Assembly (NCBI GenBank): GCA_001662425.1
Contig: BDDC01000193.1
Coordinates: 9,839 to 73,838, forward strand
DNA from: Chlamydomonas sphaeroides
Taxonomy: Eukaryota > Chlorophyta > Chlorophyceae > Chlamydomonadales > Chlamydomonadaceae
Length of the DNA: 64,000 nt
Direction: 5' to 3'
Part shown: piece by piece, positions 45,167-57,692 of the stretch
How the letters are laid out: the number at the start of each line of letters is the position of its first letter
How positions within the stretch are numbered: the first letter of the stretch is position 1
The notes under the pieces: model-generated
Told to the model about the DNA's origin: nothing
Seen by the model: the letters and a program-made list of their open reading frames with translations, nothing else
The model's database searches: none
Program-made: the position numbers and the translations under genes

Positions 45167-46119
45167 GTGGGGGACTCCTGAGTGGGGGCTGCTGTGTGGA
45201 GGCTGCTGAGTGGAGGCCGGGTGGCGGCGGTGGCTCCGTACGATTGCGGCCCACGGACAGCGGCACGATAGCGGCCCACGTTGGCCACGCATCAGGGCCT
45301 GAGGGCCGCTGCCCGCAGTTGCGGGGGGTGGTGTGCCCTGTCCTGCTGCTGGCCGTGTGGTATTCGCGGTCATGCTGGGGATGCCAGACGCGCGAGCGCG
45401 CTGGGCGGTGCCGCAAGGACGAGGCGTTCAAGTGCGGGCGGTGGGCGGCGTCGCAGGTTGCTACGTGGAGGATTGAGGTTTCCTGGGAAGCTGAGAGGGA
45501 CGGGACCGGGTGTGAATTTGGGTCTGGCCGTGCTCTGCGATGGTGCCTCCGGACCTGCCTGCCTTGTCTTGTAACGCGCAAGGACGCCGGCATCTGTCAC
45601 TAAATGCATCGCGGAAAGGCCACCGAAGACGTGACTGCGGGCAACTCAAATACTGGGCCGGCCAAGCAGGCAACCCCTGGCCGCCTGCGCACCAGGCCCG
45701 GATACCGTGCTACCTTCCGTGTTGACGGTCATTCGTTTTTGTGCGCACAGTTTATCGTGCAATGGGGACATACTTCGGTTTTTAAAGGTAGAGACGCAGG
45801 GGGGAATTGGGGAGGATGGCACTGTTGTGGTCCGGGGACCAGAGCTTCCGCCAGAGCCTCCGTGGCAGTCGTACCACCAAGATGGGGCGCGGCCACAAGT
45901 TGGTGTCGTTGCCCCTCAACATTGCTTTACTTTACATAGGCAGCTCACCCTACACGTCTCCAAGTGCCAGTCGAGCCACGCTGCGCAAACCACACAGTCG
46001 CGCAAGGCCATTTCTACCCCCGCACGGAGGCCCAGGCCACGTTCCTTGCTCTTAAGCTTTAGCCCCATCTGTGTAGCATTTGTTGCGCAATTGCGATTTT
46101 CTCATAAACGAGAGCTTCC
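45167..46119. other. Intergenic, no gene seen
   Basis: About 950 bp between two plus-strand genes. The left end has short imperfect repeats of TGAGTGGGGG/TGAGTGGAGG (45164-45220), then the presumed 3' UTR. The right end should hold the promoter of the next gene. No other feature recognised. Confidence 0.4.
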
Positions 46120-47092
46120 ATGGCCTCGCCACTTATGTCGCGTCGCAGCCTCGCCAGCACCAGCCGGATCGGCTCGCGTAGCTGCCCAGTTGCTAGCCGC
46201 TACACTCTAGGTACGTGCCCCTGGCCGTAGCTCGCTTTTTGTGTTGGCAGGGACTTGGCTGCGGGGTTCTGCAAACTTGCTTGCTCCCTTGTAGCAATCG
46301 ACTCTTATAGCACGAGAAAGGCTACTTGTAGCCTGCTTCACCGGTTTTGGGGTTGTGTGCGGGGTCGGCGCCGACAGCAAGACCAGCATATCGCCTTCTT
46401 CACACCGGTGGCCCCTTTGGAGCTTCACAATTGATAAGCAAGGTCACGGCTGGTACCTTCCAGAGGCTTGCCTGAAGGGCGCTTTCGGGTGGCGTCGTTT
46501 CGGTTGCCGGCAGCATGACGCATAGTCTCAACTTCCCTTTAGCCAGGCCCGTTGGCTGAGGTCGCCGATGCATCTTAACTATGTCGTGCCCGCTCGCTTG
46601 CCGTGCAGGTTGCCGAGTTCCAGTGCGCGCCGCGGCCGCCGCACCTTCGACCGCGGCCCCTAGCTCCTCGGCCGCCGCCGACTATGCAGTCATCTCCACG
46701 CAGCAGGGCCAGCAGATGGTGGAGGTCGGCAAATGGTTTGCGGTCAGCAGCGAGAGCCTGCAGGTGCGCTCCCAAAGCTTGCCAGCGGCGCCTCCAACCC
46801 CACCGCATACACCTGTTGAGACCTGTCCGACCCATTCTTCCTGCCGCAGTCGTCCTCCGTTGACGGACAGACGACGCTGCGCTTCCCTGCTGTGGCCGTC
46901 AAGCGTACCGATGGCGAATTCGTCAACGGCCCCCTTGCCGCGGACTGGGTGGTCGAGGCGGAGCTGATCGACGAGCAGGCGTTTGCGCTGGCGGCGTCGA
47001 GCGGGGCCAGCCTACTGGGCAAGGTCCTCGTGACCAAAATTGCCCACACTGAGAGCACGTTGCGCAAGCTGGAGGCGGCGCTGAACAGCTGA
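46120..47092 (+). CDS. Possible organellar ribosomal protein bL21-like
   Basis: Three exons (46120-46210, 46609-46763, 46850-47092) give 162 aa. The first 40-odd residues (MASPLMSRRSLASTSRIGSR, later RVPVRAAAAAPSTAAPS) look like a plastid transit peptide with a VRA cleavage context. The mature part opens DYAVISTQQGQQMVEVGKWFAV, matching the bL21 opening pattern (YAVI, Q, V, G, V), continues FPAVAVKRTDGEFVNGPLAADWVVEAELID and has GKVLVTKI, which can be aligned to the bL21 fold order. The usual basic KxKKxYRRxxGHRQ tail is absent, so if it is bL21 it is divergent and shortened. It may instead be a different plastid protein. The frame and splice sites are sound; the family call is tentative. Confidence 0.5.
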
Positions 47093-49515
47093 AGGGGCTG
47101 GCATTGCCCTCGTCTTCTTCCGTGGGCTGCAGTCCACGAGGGGGCTTCCTGCAGGCTCAACCTGTCGGAAGTCCACCGCACGACACCGTGATGCAATGCT
47201 GTGGAGGCCGGAACTTGAGACGGCGCCAGCGCTGCGCCGCCCGCATTGCTGGTTTCAGCATGGCGCTCGCTACCCCCGGATTCGCAGGAACCGACACCAA
47301 GGGTCCGCCGCGCGCTCGCCTATGGAGCCGCGTGGCCTGACGGAGCGCAAGAGCACTGCCAACGCAGGACGAGCGGAGCGCGAGAGCGCAATGACCGGAG
47401 CGCAGTATGCCGTGGCGCCTATGACTGCCCGATGCCGGGCCGCCAACTGCTAAGCGGACGGGTGCGGTCTGTGGTGCCCTCGGAGCGCTGCATGCTGATA
47501 ACTTGAGCTGTCCTTGGGAGCTCGGCGTTGCGGAGCTTCGTCGTGATGAAGCGTGGTGGAGGGCGCGCGCGCATTGCGTGGTGTGCTGCCGCGGAGCGGT
47601 GATGGCAAGGGAGGCTGGCGTGGAAGCGCGAGAGTGTCTGACCGCCTTGATGTATCATTGACACGGAACTATGTCTGACAGACCCTGACCGCGCATTTAA
47701 TTGCCTGCGCTTGCTATAGCCGCCCTTTGATACTTCTGCTCGTTAGCGCATTTCTCTTGTCTTATGCTTCCTTCTTTACCTCAGCTGTGGCCTTCCTACT
47801 GCTGTCACGCGTTTTGCCGGATTGCTGGGACCGGACCGGACCCCGCGGGGGTGTTGGCGGTGAGAGCAATGGCGCAAATCATGTGCCGGGGCACGGGTCT
47901 TGCTGGCTGGTCCCAAGTACCGCCATGCAAATGTGCCAGGCGATTTTGCCGCCAGTATGTAAGAGGTCCCGCAATGCCCATGACCATGTCGCCTCTTTAT
48001 GCATCCCCCCGCACCTTGAGTCCCTGGTACTGGCTCAAGAAGCGGGTGGGCTACTCACGCAGCACTGCAGGCAGTCACTCGGCCCACTTCACGCACGGCG
48101 GCAATCGGAGGCGTACCCAGGGGTGTACCGGTGTGCGGGAGCAGTACTGCCGTACCGACGCATGGTGCGCGTATGCGTGTCGCACCCCGTTGCCGCCACT
48201 GGCCGGCGGCGGCCTGCTGGGCGCCCTACTGACTCTGGGCCAAGAGTGTTGGGAGGGGCATGCAGCCGCCATCCGTGACACGATGAGCTAGCTAGGTCCG
48301 ATCAGTGGAGTCCGGGCTGAGGCGGTGGCAGCGACCGATGAAGGCTTACATTGCGACTCGACAGCGCGTCTCTTCCACCCGGCTGTGTATGTGACAAGGG
48401 TACGGCAACCAAATCGCGAAGGAAGTGGGCAAGAGTGCCGCGCCAGCGCGCGCAATCTGCCTGTAACCAACACACCGCACAAGCCCATGCGGCACACGGC
48501 ACGCCGTCACCCTAGACCCCCGACGTCGCCCCCTGACACACAAAACCCTCTTATCGTCAATGTAACAGGAGTACCTGCTACAAGCAAGAGGTCTCTCGAG
48601 ATGCTTCACGGAGCCACGGGAGTTGTATGCGTGGTGTTGTGGCGGTGTTCCCGCCACAGTCAACCTAGCCCGGCATGTGCCTCTACCGCAGCACGGAGGC
48701 TCAGGTGTACGGCACATGCCTCCGGCCCACGGTTCTGGGCAGGGCCCCCCTCGCTGCTGCCCCTGGACTGCGTGCCCGGCTTCTTCTGCGCAAACCTGTC
48801 CCAGCTGCGCATGGGTGCATGGCTCGCCCCCAAAAGAGGCCACCCAGACCAGAAGTGCGCTGTACGATCGCACAAGCCCCGAGGGAGCCGCACGGCCACG
48901 CAACCGTCGGCCAGCGAGTCTGCTGCGTGTCAATGGGGCAGACGGCAGCGTTCATATCGAGGCACACCCTTGACCCTTCTCCAAGTTGCACCCGGGCAGC
49001 CCTGCCGCTGAAGCAAATGCGCCGCATGGCATTTCAGGTGGTTGACCCTCTCGTGGAGCCACAAGGCCTTATCTCCGCGTCAACCCCAAGCCCCGCTAGT
49101 CTCCTCAGCATGATTCAAGCATCCGACGTTCCACGGTGCATCCAAAGCTGTTACTCAAAGCGGAGGTCGCCGTCTCACAGCCAGGGGGGCCATCGGCAAT
49201 TCAGGTCAAGCATTGCTGTCCCGCGCGGCTTACACCAGAGGAGCGACACGAGCAGCGGCCCGCCGCCGCAGCACCAATCGTCTGGGCCGGTCCCAAACCC
49301 CATGCAGCTCCCTGCCCTTGCTGCTGTGTGCCCGTGGCATGCAGCCGTAATCGCCACACCAGACCTTCTCCCCGTCATTCCGCTGCACCCTGCCTGCCGG
49401 ACCCCACGCCAACGCGGCGCTTCCCCACCGTCACAATGCTCCTGGCCCTACCTCAGTCCCCGCCAGGAGGACTCCTGGTCCCCGCCGCCCCACCACTACC
49501 ACAGCCTTCCCCTCC
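47093..49515. other. Gene-free gap between convergent genes
   Basis: About 2.4 kb, the longest internal gap, between the bL21-like gene (plus) and the dynein intermediate chain (minus). Dispersed-repeat copy 3 lies at 48793-48852. Open frames on both strands show no family motif or credible splice structure. I see nothing else. Confidence 0.4.
48793..48852 (+). repeat. Dispersed repeat family, copy 3
   Basis: Sixty bases starting AACCTGTCCCAGCTGCGCAT differ at only 2 positions from copy 1 at 18670. Unlike copies 1 and 2, similarity stops soon after the CCAGACCAG at its end, so this copy is shorter. Confidence 0.85.
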
Positions 49516-52500
49516 TCACGCCGCCGCCTGGCTCTTCATGACGTTGGCCCGGATCACCTCGTCCAGCCGCTCCAGCTGCTCCTGGTTGCTGTCGTACTCG
49601 TGGCTCACGTTGTACAGGCGGTAGGCCTTGACGCTGCCGTCCTCTCCGCCGCACACCACCACGGGGCAGTCGCGCGCAAAGAGCATGCACGACAGCTTGG
49701 CGGGGCCGCGCTGGTGCATCACGGGCTTGACCGTGGACAGTGAAAAGTCCCAGATCTGCGGAGAGCGGAGGGAGGAAGGCAGCAGGACGAAGCGGCTTGA
49801 CGACCCAGGTGCTGCAATTCAAGTGTGCACCCTGGCCCCTGCCATTCCCTAGAAGTGACCACCGCCGAGTGAGACGCGGGCTCCCGGCCTTGCCCGCCCC
49901 GCGCTCGCACCTCTAGCCGGCCGCTGGCCGTGACGGAGCCGAAGACCGTGCTGTTGGTGGGGCACCACTGCACGTCGTTGACCTCCGTGGTGCCCGCCTG
50001 GAAGGTGAGCAGCGGCGTGTCGCGGCCCTCCTGCCACATGCGGATGGTCCAGTCGCCGCTGGCGCTGATGAACATGTCGCGCTTGAAGGGCGAGAACTGC
50101 ACCTGGTACACGGGCCCCATGTGGCCGCGGTACGACTCGAGGTACTGCTCGCTGTACGACGTGCTGCACTTGTGCAGCCAGCCGTCCTCGGTGGCCGCCA
50201 CGTAGATGCGCTCGTCGCGCGACGAAAAGTCAAACGCCATGCCCGAGGTGAGGCGCGAGATGAAGGCGTCGGGCTGCTCCGGCGCGGCGGCGGCGGCGGC
50301 CTTGGAGCCGCCGGCCTCGCGCGCCGCCGCCGCGACGGAGGTGGTGGGCGGGCCGCCGGCGTTGCGGCGGGCGGTGCGCTTGAGCTTCATGAGGTCCGAG
50401 AACTCCAGGCCCTTTGCAATGGACCATTGCGTCACGCGGCCGTCGGTGGAGATGGACACGAGCGGCTCGTCGCGCTCGGGGCCGTGGTCGAGCCACTTGA
50501 CCTTCCACACGGGGTCTGCGTGCTTGCCGCTGTGCACGTCGCTCTCCATGCTGGGGCTGCCCTGCCGCGACTTGACGTCGTATATGCACACGCTGCCGTC
50601 GTACAGCCCCGCCGCCAGCACGTTGGGCGAGTAGGTGCTGAAGTCCAGCGCCGTGACGGCGGCCCGCGCCTCAAACCACCACAGCGGGTGCTGCAGATTC
50701 TTGAGCGACCAGAACGCAACCAGCCCGCGCGCCTCACTGGCGCCGGTGCCGCCGGGCGCGGCGCCGCCGCCTGCCGCGCCAGCGGCCGTCCCGTCGCCGC
50801 TTGTGGCGGTCGGCGGTGGGCTGGAGGTGCCGGCTGATGCGGCACCCGACGCGAACGAGCAATTGCCGTACCCCACCGCGATGAGGTCCGGGTTGGCCTT
50901 GTTCCAAGCCATGCAAGCCACATTCTTGCCGGCCGTGAGCGGGCACACCCAGTCCCACAGGTGCTCCATGCGCGGCGCGTCGTCGCCCAAGTCCGCCAGC
51001 TCCTGCAGCAGCTCCTCCGGCCAGTGGCTCTCCGCCACGCTGGCCGCGTAGCCGCCGCCCGGGCCGCCGCCGCCGTGCGAGTGGCGCGCGGAGCGCGCGT
51101 CGTCGTCGCGCGTGCCGCGGCCGCCGTGCCCGTCGCGCATGGACATGGCGCGGCCGACGGCGACGCTGCGCTCCGAGGCTTGCCGACTCATGGACGCCTG
51201 CGTGGGGTGCCACCCAGCAGCATCAGGCGACAGGCAGGCGCGGGACGGGACAGCGACAAGCTGCAGCATGGCGGCCGTTGGTGGCCTGCTGCGACCGCAT
51301 GCGTTCGGGGCGCGCATCAAGCACACAGCACATGCTTAAAGGCAGCTGGGAGCTGGCAGCACCGGTGCGACGCACCTGTTGCCCCGCTGTCCGGCCGCCG
51401 TGCACGGAGCGCGCCGCGACGCTCTCGGCGTGGCTGCGGCCGCCGTCCGAGGGCACGGCCGACAGCGGCCGCCCGCCGTGGCTCATCGTGTCCGAGTCGT
51501 CGTCGCCCATGCCGCCTCCGCCTCCGCCGCCGCGCATCGCCATGGGCAGCACGGAGCGGATGCCCGGCAGCGGCTGGATATCCCTGCGGCACAACACGCA
51601 GCCAGGCACCGCGTCAGCAGCCTCCTCCGCCCACCAGAGCGGCCCCGCCTCCCACGGCCCCCGCCACCTGTGCCAGCCCTAGCCCAGGCCCTGCCACCCT
51701 GCCACGCGCGCAACGCCCTCGCACCGACCTGTAGAGCAGCAGCTGCTGCAGCGCGTTGTTCTGGTTGATGGCGTAGTCCATGAGCAGCAGCGCCTCGCCC
51801 AGCCCGCGCAGTGCGAGCAGCGGGTCGGCCGGTTCGGGCGGCGCGGCGGAGGCCTCCATGGGCACGCCGTTGGGCAGGTTGCTGGTGCTCAAACCTGACA
51901 TGTGGCCGCCCACGCCTGCGACATGCAGAGTGCAGAGGGGCGCAGGCTCCCGTCACGCACTTGGCGTGAGGTGCGGCCGCACGAGACACGCTGCCCCTTG
52001 TCGCTCTGGCGCTGCCCTGGCGCGCCCCCACCCAAAGCAGCCGCCCCCCGCAGCCGCACCCGGCATGTAGCTGTGGGCAAGGCATGCGACATGCCAGTGC
52101 ATGGGGGACAATGCCTGCCTGCCCGCCCGCTTGACGCTCTAGCGCTGCCCCTGCTCGCCCCGGCTCGGCCCCACGTCAGCTGCCGGCCCCCGCAGCCGCA
52201 CCTGACATGTAGCTGGGCGCTCCAAACATGCTGGGCCGCATCGCCATGCTCTGGCTGTGGGCGCCGGGGCCCGCCACCATCATGGTCCCGCGCGCGCTGG
52301 TGGCCTCGGCGCCGCCCTGCTTGGCGCTGGGCGTGTACTTGGCCACGCCACCAGCCAGCTGGCTGATGGAGGGGATGCCCATGGCGCCGCCCGCGCCGCC
52401 GCGGGGGTCGTCCTCCGCGTCGGCGGCGGCCTGGGAGCGGAAGGGCGACCGGTAGGCGGCGGGTGGTGGGCGTGGGGCTGCATGGCGGCCCGGTGGCGGC

Positions 52501-54822
52501 AACCCATCAGCAGCAGCAGCTCGGCCTCGTTGCGCGTAGCCGCGGCTGCTCTGCCGCCCTGGCCCTGGCCGTCCATCCCCATGGGTGCTTCCCCCGCGCC
52601 CAGACCCCCATCACCGCTGCATTACCTCACTGCACGGCGCTCGTTCGCCCACCCCTCCCCGGTGCCTCAGCGCCCTTTCCCGGCCCCCTCCGGCCCGGCC
52701 CCACCTCGTCCAGAGCCCGGAATGTGTCGGAGATGTCCCAGGCCGAGGTCTGGCTGGCGGCGCTGTGCGTCACCAGCACCGCGCTCTGCACGTCGCGCGT
52801 CTTCTTCAGCGCGCTCAGCGTCTGCGCCTCCGCGTCCACGTACTTGTCTGTGGCCTGCCATAGCACGGCACGGACGGGGTCAACGAGCCAGCGTGCGTGC
52901 CCCGTGTCAGCGGCCCAGGCCAAGGCCCGTGCGCAGCCAATCCTGTCTGGCGGCCAAGCGGCCGCCTGCTGCTGCCACCGCCATCCCTGCGGCTCGCATT
53001 GCCGACGCCCACGAGCTGCTAGCAGCTTCAGAGTCCCCTTCCCCGCGCATGGGCGCGCCACACCACCCCGGGCAGGCTGGGCCTCACTTCCGCACTGGCG
53101 TATCTAGACGCGTTTCCTCTGCGCACGGCCGACGCGCCACTCTACTGGGGGCATGCTGTGCCGCGTGTGGGGTTCTGTTCTACTTCACACTTGAACACAC
53201 GGGCTTGCCCCCGAAACCCTGAGACGCATAGCTGTCGATTGAGACCCTTCCGACCCCTGGCCGGCATCCGTCACACCTGCTTGGTGTGCAGCAGGTTGGC
53301 GTATCTCCGGTTGGCCTCCTCCACCACCTTGGCCTCGTCCGTGTCCATGGCCACAGTCACGCCTGCGGGCAAGACCCCAGGCAGCAGGCCGCGCCGGTGA
53401 GCCGACCCGGCGGTGACTGCAGCCAGGCCCTAGGCCCTAGCCCTCTGCCAGCTCGCTGTCCTCCTGGCCCATGACGGGCACTTCGTCTGTAGCTTGCAGC
53501 CATCCCGGCCCCGCGCCCCAGCCTCCCGGTCAGAGCTGCGCCCACACCCTCTGCCTTCCGAGGTGCGCATGCCCGACCGCCCCGCGTTCCTGTCAGGTGC
53601 TCCCGGCCCGTCGCGCGGCACCGCACCCGCGGCCTGCCACACGAAGATGGTATCTGTCTCCTGCAGTGTCAGGTACACGCTGCGCTCCAGGTCCCGCTCC
53701 GTCAGCATCACGGGCGCGGGCGGCTCCTCCTCGCGCGGCGGCGCGCCGCGCCCCGAGTCCAGCCCAGCCGAGCCGCCGCCGTCCTCCACCATGCCGACGG
53801 CGTTGGCGGCATCCTCAGCCGCCCGCGCGCGGTCGCGGTCGCGCTTCTCAGCTGCGGTCCGGGACCGGGGCGGGCACAGCATGCAGACAGGATACGTCAG
53901 CGACGTGCGTAACCCTGCCTCCCTCCTGTCCCCATGTGCTGCAGCTCTGTTACGGTGCGCCAGTCCTCAAAGACGCCGCCGCTGTCGACACCCAGCCGCC
54001 TCACTCTCGTAGTCGTAGTCCGCCTCGCTCTTGGGGGTGTGCGCGCCGCTGTCGGCGTTGCTGAACCAGCCGCCCTTTGTGAAGGCCGAGGTGGAGATGC
54101 GGTCCATGAAGAACTCGGAGGTCTCGCTGTTGGGCGTCGTGGTGTCGCCGGCGCCGCCTTTGAGCACGGTGGGGTTCAGCGTCAGCAGGGGCTTTGGGGT
54201 GCGGTCCACGCCATCAATGATGACCTGCGGGCGTGGGGCCGGGGCGAGGCGGGCACGGGAGGCGCAGGTCGGCGGCGCGGCCTGGCTGCAACGCCGGGGT
54301 TGACCCATGGATGCTGCTGGTCAGTCCGCCGTGGCCTCAAGGGTACTGGCACAATAGTGGCATGTTGTAACCTCCGATGCTCGAAGAGCTCGCAGTCCAG
54401 GCCTCGTGGGCGCAGCGGACTGGTGCCCCGAGCGGCCAGTGGGCTGAGGCTCTTATGCTGGCGCTGCCTGTCGTTCTGTGCGTGCCACGGACCTGCAGGC
54501 GCTCCCCCTCCCCTCCTTGGCTCCTGTTCGACTGTCGCTTTGACTGTCGGAAGCTGCCTCGTGAGCCAGCTTGCGCCGCTGCGGGCATGCGCGCACATGG
54601 GTAAGTTGGCACACGAGTTGGCCATGGCCGTTGCCGCCCGTCCATCGTTGACGTACCTGCCATGCTTTGCCGAGGTCCGCCACCGCCTGTAGTGCTTTGG
54701 CGTGGAGCTCCGTTGGGCCCCCATTGCTGCGTACTTTGCCGCGGCTTGAATCCTGGACTTGACTGCTGATTGCCTGGTTTCGGGGGCAGCCCCGACTTTG
54801 CAGGGCTTTGTTTATCGGCCAT
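49516..54822 (-). CDS. Axonemal I1/f dynein intermediate chain (IC138/DNAI4-like, WD-repeat)
   Basis: WD-repeat intermediate chain of the two-headed inner-arm dynein I1/f, a regulator of ciliary bend form. Eleven exons (54822-54657, 54578-54493, 54224-54005, 53851-53627, 53362-53277, 52854-52705, 52430-52202, 51915-51729, 51583-51376, 51197-49911, 49755-49516) give 1027 aa in one frame. The N-terminal third is Ser/Gln/Arg-rich and disordered (RQSTTGGGGPRQSMA, SFRQSKRQSNRSQ), fitting a phosphoregulated chain. Then follow PKPLLTLNP, LTERDLERSVYLTLQETDTI and RYANLLHTKQ. The large exon 10 encodes most WD repeats: CMAWNKANPDLIAVGYG, VTALDFSTYSPNVLAAGLYD, VWKVKWLD, YQVQFSPFKRDMFISASGDW. The last exon continues with IWDFSLSTVKPVMHQ. 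I prefer IC138/WDR78 over IC140 because of length and the N-terminal LTERD segment. Confidence 0.85.
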
Positions 54823-55638
54823 TCTCGGTCGCAAGTCAGCAACGCGGAGATGCTAAGAGTTGAGTTTCTCGAAGTCCGTCAGCCATAAGCGCTATACAGT
54901 AGTAAGCGTGTTAAAGAAGCGCTAGGTATGCACGAGCGTGACCTGCGGTCCCGTTCGAAGGTCAAACGCCACATACCGATACACGGTGGCAATCCCCGGC
55001 CCCCTGACGTTTGCACACGAGCCGCCGCGTACTTTCGCTTTCTTTGAGACCCCGAACATTGCCCCGCAGGCTGCATTATTGGGACAGCTGCAACTGGATG
55101 CCACTCAACGTCTTGGTGCAACTCGAGCATCGCGCGGCCATCAGCCAAACAAGCCCTATAGGCCAACTATTCTGCTTTAGCTGCGCTTGTCGTGCGACTA
55201 CGCCACTTGTCCAGGTATAGTACGCATAGCCACAGGAAGTGGATAGAGCCACACAGCGGCGTACCCGCACTGCGTTCTAAACATCGTCAAACATCCACCC
55301 TGCACCGTTATGGCGGGCATGTGGCGCAACACCGCTCACGCGTCTGAACAGGGGGGGTGGCGCGGAAACCCACGTTGCATTGAAGGGGGGCAAGCGGGAA
55401 GCAAGCCAACACTGGGCATGCCGTACACATGTTTCTCCGCCGCACCTACTGCACAGCCCACGGCGTCAACGCGGCGACTGCCGCTCCCACTCTCTCCGAG
55501 ACCCCCGAGCCCGACGAAGCGCGTTTCCCACCATAACCGCGACCTGGGCGGGCCCTCACACTCGTGCACTTATCGCCCGTGCCATGACTCTCCCCTCAGG
55601 CCAATAGCACACCCAGCCGGCCACACGAGCCAGGGCGC
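54823..55638. other. Intergenic between two minus-strand genes
   Basis: Contains the 3' UTR of MED31 (left end) and the promoter of the dynein intermediate chain gene (54823 onward). No gene recognised in about 0.8 kb. Confidence 0.4.
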
Positions 55639-56848
55639 TCAGGCCGCGCCTTCCTCCTGCGCCTTGGCTGCTGCCTCGGCGACGCGGTTGCTGTGAAAGG
55701 TCTTGAAGAACGTGTCCTGCGCCTGACGGATGTGCTCGGCGTAGGAGAAGTCCTTGATGGCGGTGCGGAAATCGGCGTCCTGGAGCAGGTCCAGGAAGAA
55801 GAGGCAGTGCGGGTAGCTGCAGGGGGGCGAGGGGCACGGCAGGGCATTGGTCACACGCAGCGCATGGACCGCCGTAATGAAGGGAAGGAGGTCGGCATCG
55901 TGGGCAGTCGCTGGGCTGGCGGCAAGTTGCATTTCGGATGTAAGGGTGTGTGGGCAGGACCTTTTGCGCCGCTCAGCGCCGGCCGCGTGTCGCTACTCGC
56001 GAATGCGGCGTGGCGAGGGTGCAGCAGGCGCTGTGACGTCGGCCATCAGCGCGCGGCGGATCGAGGGCCACTCACGTGATGTGCGAGGCGTACTTCGGCT
56101 GTTTCCAGTACAGGAGGTACTTGAGGTAGTTGAGGAAAGCGGGGTTCTCAAAGTACAGCTTGTTGGCTAGGACTGTGGCGGCGGCACCAGGGCGTGGGGT
56201 GGTGGGAAGGCTTTCAATATGACCAGCGTGGTGGCAAGGCACGTGGGAAGGGGCTCAGACGCCAAAAAGAAACGCTTGATGTGGAGAGAGAGGCGGTGTC
56301 TCGACAGCTGGGCGATGCGCAGCGGTTTCCTTTTTCCACACGGCGACTGCCACACAGCAGCCGACACTCCCCCTCCGAAGTGTGCCATGCAGGGGCCGGC
56401 GGGGGGCGCAGGCAGGTTGACAAGCAGGGGTCTCCCTTGTTGACAAGTGTCGCTGCGCGGCTGCCCTGCCTCCTCCCCAGCTGGCAGAGCACCCAGGCCC
56501 TGCGTCCCCTTCTAAGCCCTGCCAGCATTCCTCTAGTGCCGGCCCCCATGTAAGGGGTGAGGACTTGGGTCCTAGCGACCACATGGAGGCCGAAGGGCTG
56601 CTGATGCCACACTACCCGCCCCCAACCGCTTCCAAGCAAAGCGAAGCGAAGCTTACAGTTTATGTAGAGAGGGTTTGCCAAGCACTGCACAAACTCCAGC
56701 TCCAGCGCGAAGCGCTCATGCCCGCCAATGCCAATTTCCTGGTCGGTCCACGTCCTGCAGGCAGCGTGACAAAGCGCCGATAGCATTGATTGTATATCGC
56801 TGCTGTACGAACGTAGCTGGCTGCGCACCTGCGAATAGCGTCTTGCAT
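55639..56848 (-). CDS. MED31: Mediator complex subunit 31 (MED31/SOH1)
   Basis: Small, highly conserved subunit of the Mediator middle module, which links transcription factors to RNA polymerase II. Four exons (56848-56829, 56754-56657, 56172-56076, 55816-55639) give 130 aa, the usual size. The core is a near-textbook MED31: ERFALELEFVQCLANPLYIN, then FLANKLYFENPAFLNYLKYL, LYWKQPKYASHITYPHCLFF and LDLLQDADFRTAIKDFSYAE. The C-terminus is a charged helix. Exon 1 is only 20 nt (MQDAIR plus two bases). It was chosen because the ATG, the donor gtgcgc and the phase all fit and no alternative start is near. The exon 3 acceptor (cacag/TCCTAG) is fixed by the FLA of the family motif. Confidence 0.94.
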
Positions 56849-57692
56849 AGAGCACTATTTGCAGACCGCTGGAGCTGAAGCAGGAGCCGTATTCAATGTG
56901 AGATGCGGTAGGAAAGCTCTGGAACTTGTCCGAGGGCCGGGGGGACAACTTGGATCTTGGGTAGTAGTGAGGGGAACGGCAGACGTACAACACATGCGCA
57001 GGAGGCCAGGGCCGGGCGCCACACCGGCGGGTTGAGGCTATGCAGCGGTCGAGTCACATACAGTGTACACCCGTGTGCGCGGCCCCAATGCACGGCTATG
57101 CTCATATGTAACAGACCCACCACGCAGTGGGCACTGCCCGCCGTTCAAGAACGCGCGCTGTCTTCATTCAGACCAGGCATGTTCTGCCCGCCTCCCACCT
57201 CATCAGTCACTGGGCGACACACACACACACACAATACACAAGGCACGCATTTGCGCACAACACACCGCCACCACTACCCCAGCCGCTGTGCACTCGCCCC
57301 ACCCAGCTTCCGCAGCAGGTTGACCGACACAGTCCTGTATCTACCGCACCAGCCGCGCGTCAGCAGCACATGCGCAGCGCTACGCCGCACGCAGCATCCA
57401 GGCCCAGGTCTCTGACTACCACCATCCGCTCCCACAGCTACCTATTCTGTCCGCCTGACTAGCAGCTTCGCACTGCTTGTCGACCGACTCCGTAGCATAA
57501 CGCAGTGCCCCATCGTGCCGGCAAGGCAGTACCCCATCCACTCGCAACGCTCGCCGCTCGTCGCCCGTTGTTTGCCCGCAAAACCCCGCCCCTCGCTTCC
57601 ACTTCGTCCGCTCGCAAAGCTCCAGCGCCACGTTGCTGGCTGGAGCCACTGCCCCTGCCGGCCCCATGACCTCCACGACACGAGCGGCCGCC
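56849..57692. other. Intergenic with a short CA repeat
   Basis: About 0.8 kb between MED31 (start at 56848) and the tubby-like gene (stop at 57693), both on the minus strand. Holds the MED31 promoter and the tubby 3' UTR. A CA dinucleotide run lies at about 57214-57231, followed by CACA-rich sequence. No gene recognised. Confidence 0.4.
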
